A DNA stretch of 64,000 nt from Armatimonadota bacterium (GTDB taxonomy: Bacteria; Armatimonadota; UBA5829; DSUL01): assembly GCA_025998755.1 (NCBI GenBank), contig AP024674.1, positions 1,788,162 to 1,852,161 on the forward strand, read 5' to 3'. This document shows, piece after piece, positions 61,755 to 64,000 of the stretch. The translations under genes and the position numbers were made by a program. Within the stretch, counting starts at the first letter, position 1; every line of letters starts with the position of its first letter. The notes beneath the pieces are model-generated. The model did no database searches, had not been told where the DNA came from, and saw only the letters and a program-made list of their open reading frames with translations.

Positions 61755-62803
61755 CCGTATTCGTAACCGGTCTCATACATCGCCACAACGTTCTCAGCCG
61801 GGCCCACCGCCTGGATGTTGTGGCACGGCGCGAGGATGTAGCCTCCACCTTCGCCCAGGATGCGCAGATTGTCCAGCACCTCCTGACGCACATCCTCAAC
61901 GGTTCCGAAAGGCAGCGTCTGCTGATTGTCCACTCCTCCGTGAAAGATGAGACGGTCCCCGAAGTCGCGCTTCAGTCCTTCCCGGTCCATTCCCCGGCAA
62001 CGCCACTGCACAGGATTCAGGATCTGGATGCCGGCTTCGATGAGATCCGGAAGGATGTCCCGAATGGCCCCGTCGGAGTGGTGGAACACGAAGGAGCCGT
62101 GCTGCTTCGTAAGTTCGATCATGCGCTTCATGCGCGGAAGCAGGAACTCCCGGATCTGAGCAGGCGAATACATCAATCCTTCCTGCCCGCCCAGATCCTC
62201 CGCCACATAGGTGATCATTACGACCCCGGGGATAGTCTCGAAGATGCGCAGCGTGGTCTGGTAGGCCAGGTCGAAAAGACGATCCAGGCAGTAGTGGACG
62301 ATCTCCGGGTTCTCCACCAGATCCACGAACGCCTGCTCCTCGCCACGCAGAAGTTTGTATAGCAGGAACGGCTCCGAGCCGCCGCCCTGCACGGGCAGAT
62401 GCTCCTTGCCCTTCACCTGATCCGGCAGCACGGAGAAATCCCAGTCATCCACGCGGGGCCAGCGGTAGTTCGCCTCGATCTCCTCCGGCGACGAAAACCT
62501 GGCGAGCGGAGGTTCGCCCACCACCTCACTGTAGGCGCCGGTTCCGTAGTCCACCGTCCGGCGCCTCAATCCCCAGATGTCCGTCCCCTCCTCCGGTGGA
62601 GGACCGATATAGGACGGCCCCACGGATACGGGTCGGTCTATATGCAAGCGCTGGAGCATCTCATCGTATGTGCAGCCGAGATGCGCGCACAGCTTCTCAG
62701 TGGCCTCGCCGGTGGCCCAGTAATCCATCGGCACGCGGTCGGGTTTCTGGCGGGTCAGCACGGCGAGCCACCGCTCGCGGGGGGTCATTGTTTCCTTGGG
62801 CAT
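61745..62803 (-). CDS. uroporphyrinogen decarboxylase-like protein (URO-D superfamily)
   Basis: The 352-residue protein begins MTPRERWLAVLTRQKPDRVP, the standard opening of non-heme URO-D-like proteins. It contains EDLGGQEGLMYSPAQ, FVFHHSDGAIRDILPDLIEAG, GMDREGLKRDFGDRL and HGGVDNQQTLPFGT, ending with LAPCHNIQ. These motifs match the MtaA/CmuA-like methyl-transfer or unassigned catabolic branch. A purely heme role is unlikely given two copies near a carbohydrate-binding protein. It is divergent from the PEP-CTERM gene at 63087. Confidence 0.88.
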   Translation of the reverse strand: MPKETMTPRERWLAVLTRQKPDRVPMDYWATGEATEKLCAHLGCTYDEMLQRLHIDRPVSVGPSYIGPPPEEGTDIWGLRRRTVDYGTGAYSEVVGEPPLARFSSPEEIEANYRWPRVDDWDFSVLPDQVKGKEHLPVQGGGSEPFLLYKLLRGEEQAFVDLVENPEIVHYCLDRLFDLAYQTTLRIFETIPGVVMITYVAEDLGGQEGLMYSPAQIREFLLPRMKRMIELTKQHGSFVFHHSDGAIRDILPDLIEAGIQILNPVQWRCRGMDREGLKRDFGDRLIFHGGVDNQQTLPFGTVEDVRQEVLDNLRILGEGGGYILAPCHNIQAVGPAENVVAMYETGYEYGWR

Positions 62804-62916
62804 CGGTGTCCTCTATACCATCGGCCAGCACTGCGGCATTGGCAGAGTTCAGCGGACAGCAAGCGCAATTCCTCCGCCCGGGACGTCGGCTCCGATCGGG
62901 AGAGGCTTGAAGAACT

Positions 62917-62928
62917 GGTAAATTTACC
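62917..62928. promoter_or_regulatory. perfect 12-bp palindrome, possible operator
   Basis: GGTAAATTTACC lies two bases before the -35 box of the following promoter. Its form GGTA-N4-TACC is shared with the inverted repeat at 4521-4536 before the first PEP-CTERM gene. Confidence 0.45.
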
Positions 62929-62930
62929 GA

Positions 62931-62959
62931 TTGCTTTCTGTCTCAGCTGGTCGCATACT
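62931..62959 (+). promoter_or_regulatory. sigma70-type promoter of PEP-CTERM gene
   Basis: TTGCTT and CATACT with a 17-bp spacer, giving a leader of about 120 nt before ATG 63087. Confidence 0.5.
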
Positions 62960-63086
62960 TGGCGGAAGACAAGTTGGCGCCACCAATCCTGCCCCCCGGC
63001 GCGGTGAGGCAGGCGGCTGTTCCGTGTCAGGTCGGCTGCTTCAACGTGGAGAGGGTGGACGGTCACTGTCGAGGGAGGAGGTCACT

Positions 63087-63722
63087 ATGAAGTGTCTTAT
63101 TGCCGTGCTTCTTGCGCTTGCGGTGGTGCTGTGCGTCCCCGCACAGGCCGCTGACCCCATCAATGTGGGAGACATCATCAGTTTCGTCCGCGGCCCCGGA
63201 ACCGGATCCGGTGGGGAGTTCATTGTCCACAAGGGCGGAGCGCCCGTCTATTCCACATTCTGCGTGCAGATCGCTGAGTTGCTGTCGCTGTCACCGGCAG
63301 ACAATCCCACACGGTGGCTCTACAAGGTTGGTAACATCTCGGAGCAGATCGTGCTCGCCGGGTCCAAGCCGCTGGACCACAAAAGCGCCTGGCTGTACAC
63401 GCAGTTCCGGGCAGGAACGCTTCCGGGGTATGACGGATCGGACGCAGCCGCCAACGCTCTCCAGAACGCCATCTGGCACAGTGAGGGACTGGTGACGCTG
63501 CAGCCCGGTAATGCCACCACGTGGTACAACATGGCCGTCGCAGCCGGCTGGACGGACAACGGGCCGGTGCGCGTGATCAACCTGATGTATCCGGACGGCT
63601 ATGCGCACGCGCAGGATGTTCTGGTGCTGGTGCCGATCCCCGAGCCGCTCTCTATGACGCTGGCAGGACTGGGGCTGGCCGCTGTCGCGGGCCTGCGCGG
63701 CAGGGCGCGCCGCAAAACCTGA
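63087..63722 (+). CDS. PEP-CTERM sorting-domain secreted protein
   Basis: The 211-residue product has a signal peptide (LLALAVVLCVPAQA). The surface domain contains FCVQIAELLSL, NALQNAIWHSEG and HAQDVLVLVPIPEP, a thioester/TQXA-like pattern often seen in small PEP-CTERM proteins with a conserved Cys and Gln. The C-terminal tail is PEP, hydrophobic helix, RGRARRKT. It is a predicted substrate of the exosortase at 12986. ATG 63087 is fixed by AGGAGGT 4 bp upstream. Confidence 0.92.
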   Translation: MKCLIAVLLALAVVLCVPAQAADPINVGDIISFVRGPGTGSGGEFIVHKGGAPVYSTFCVQIAELLSLSPADNPTRWLYKVGNISEQIVLAGSKPLDHKSAWLYTQFRAGTLPGYDGSDAAANALQNAIWHSEGLVTLQPGNATTWYNMAVAAGWTDNGPVRVINLMYPDGYAHAQDVLVLVPIPEPLSMTLAGLGLAAVAGLRGRARRKT

Positions 63723-63755
63723 GAGCGCGCCGCCGCGCTCCTGAGTCGAAGCCAG

Positions 63756-63783
63756 AAGGCCCGCCGCATTGCGGCGGGCCTTT
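63756..63783 (+). terminator. Rho-independent terminator
   Basis: AAGGCCCGCCGC pairs with GCGGCGGGCCTT around a 3-base loop and is followed by TCCCC. It can serve both the PEP-CTERM gene and the convergent hydrolase gene. Confidence 0.8.
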
Positions 63784-63821
63784 CCCCTGCGAAACGGCTG
63801 CGAGAATTCCGCCCCCGCAGG

Positions 63822-64000
63822 TCAGTAGGAGGGCGCTCCTTCTTTTTCAGCCTTTGCGGCGAGATGACGCTGAAACCAGTCCGCCATCAGCACGATGTCG
63901 CGGTCCAGTGCCTCCCAACCGTGTCCTTTGCCCTCCCGCTCGATAAGCTCCACCGGCACACCGGAAGCGCGCAGAGCAACCTGCAGACGCCTTGACTGCT
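63822..64000 (-). CDS. alpha/beta hydrolase, C-terminal part (5' end outside window)
   Basis: The last 58 residues of a minus-strand frame read SRRLQVALRASGVPVELIE, then GKGHGW with the catalytic His, and ADWFQRHLAAK to the stop at 63822. This matches the end of alpha/beta-hydrolase esterases or S9-type peptidases, where a helix and the catalytic His close the domain. The nucleophile and acid residues lie beyond the window. The tail AEKEGAPSY follows the last helix. Confidence 0.8.
   Translation of the reverse strand, partial: QSRRLQVALRASGVPVELIEREGKGHGWEALDRDIVLMADWFQRHLAAKAEKEGAPSY

Overview
The window is GC-rich bacterial chromosomal DNA with no rRNA, tRNA or CRISPR array that I could see. 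It combines PEP-CTERM proteins with an exosortase, Hanks-type Ser/Thr kinase signalling, uroporphyrinogen-decarboxylase-like catabolic proteins, a heparinase II/III-like lyase and a very large glycosyltransferase cluster. Together these suggest a member of the Armatimonadota or a neighbouring free-living diderm lineage. That placement is inferred from gene content only.

Layout. Positions 1-4512 hold a phospho-signalling locus: VWA protein (cut by the window edge), two-FHA protein, PP2C phosphatase and membrane Ser/Thr kinase with TPRs. Positions 4690-7864 encode a PEP-CTERM protein and a large secreted multidomain protein. An RRM RNA-binding protein with its own promoter, leader and terminator follows (7969-8629), then about 1 kb with only a possible gene remnant. 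Positions 9615-36045 form one long co-oriented surface-polysaccharide locus. It begins with a tyrosine autokinase/Wzz, a Wza-like exporter, exosortase, EpsI and the ABC exporter (Wzm, two Wzt copies), and continues with 6 GT2-type proteins (one degenerate), 7 GT4/GT1-type glycosyltransferases, 2 methyltransferases and an O-antigen-ligase-like protein. A 1239-aa secreted glycosidase-like protein follows at 36073-39792. Within the locus, a 753-bp, 99% identical direct repeat carries the ATPase half of both Wzt genes and flanks a module of about 4.1 kb. A frameshifted RelE toxin gene, a frameshifted second Wzt and glycosyltransferase remnants show that this part is being remodelled.

Positions 40104-44760 hold two thymidylate-kinase-like proteins (the second with Arg in place of the P-loop Lys), a Ppx/GppA phosphatase, a stand-alone HD protein and a fused Ppx/GppA-HD protein. 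An EamA transporter, a minus-strand PEP-CTERM gene, a receiver-only response regulator, a heparinase-like lyase, an ABC transporter (LolD/FtsX type) and an alkaline phosphatase follow. The conserved rpsO-pnp pair lies on the minus strand. The right end carries a GNAT, two URO-D-like proteins, a broken NPCBM gene, a third PEP-CTERM gene and the tail of an alpha/beta hydrolase.

The most striking non-coding element lies at 50569-50877. Two tandem units each consist of an 11-bp upstream element, a sigma70-type promoter with 17-nt spacer, an identical 24-nt hairpin whose sequence resembles the 3' tail of 16S rRNA, and an independent terminator. They look like a duplicated small-RNA gene family of the anti-Shine-Dalgarno kind. 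A second candidate small RNA lies on the minus strand at 45758-45893.
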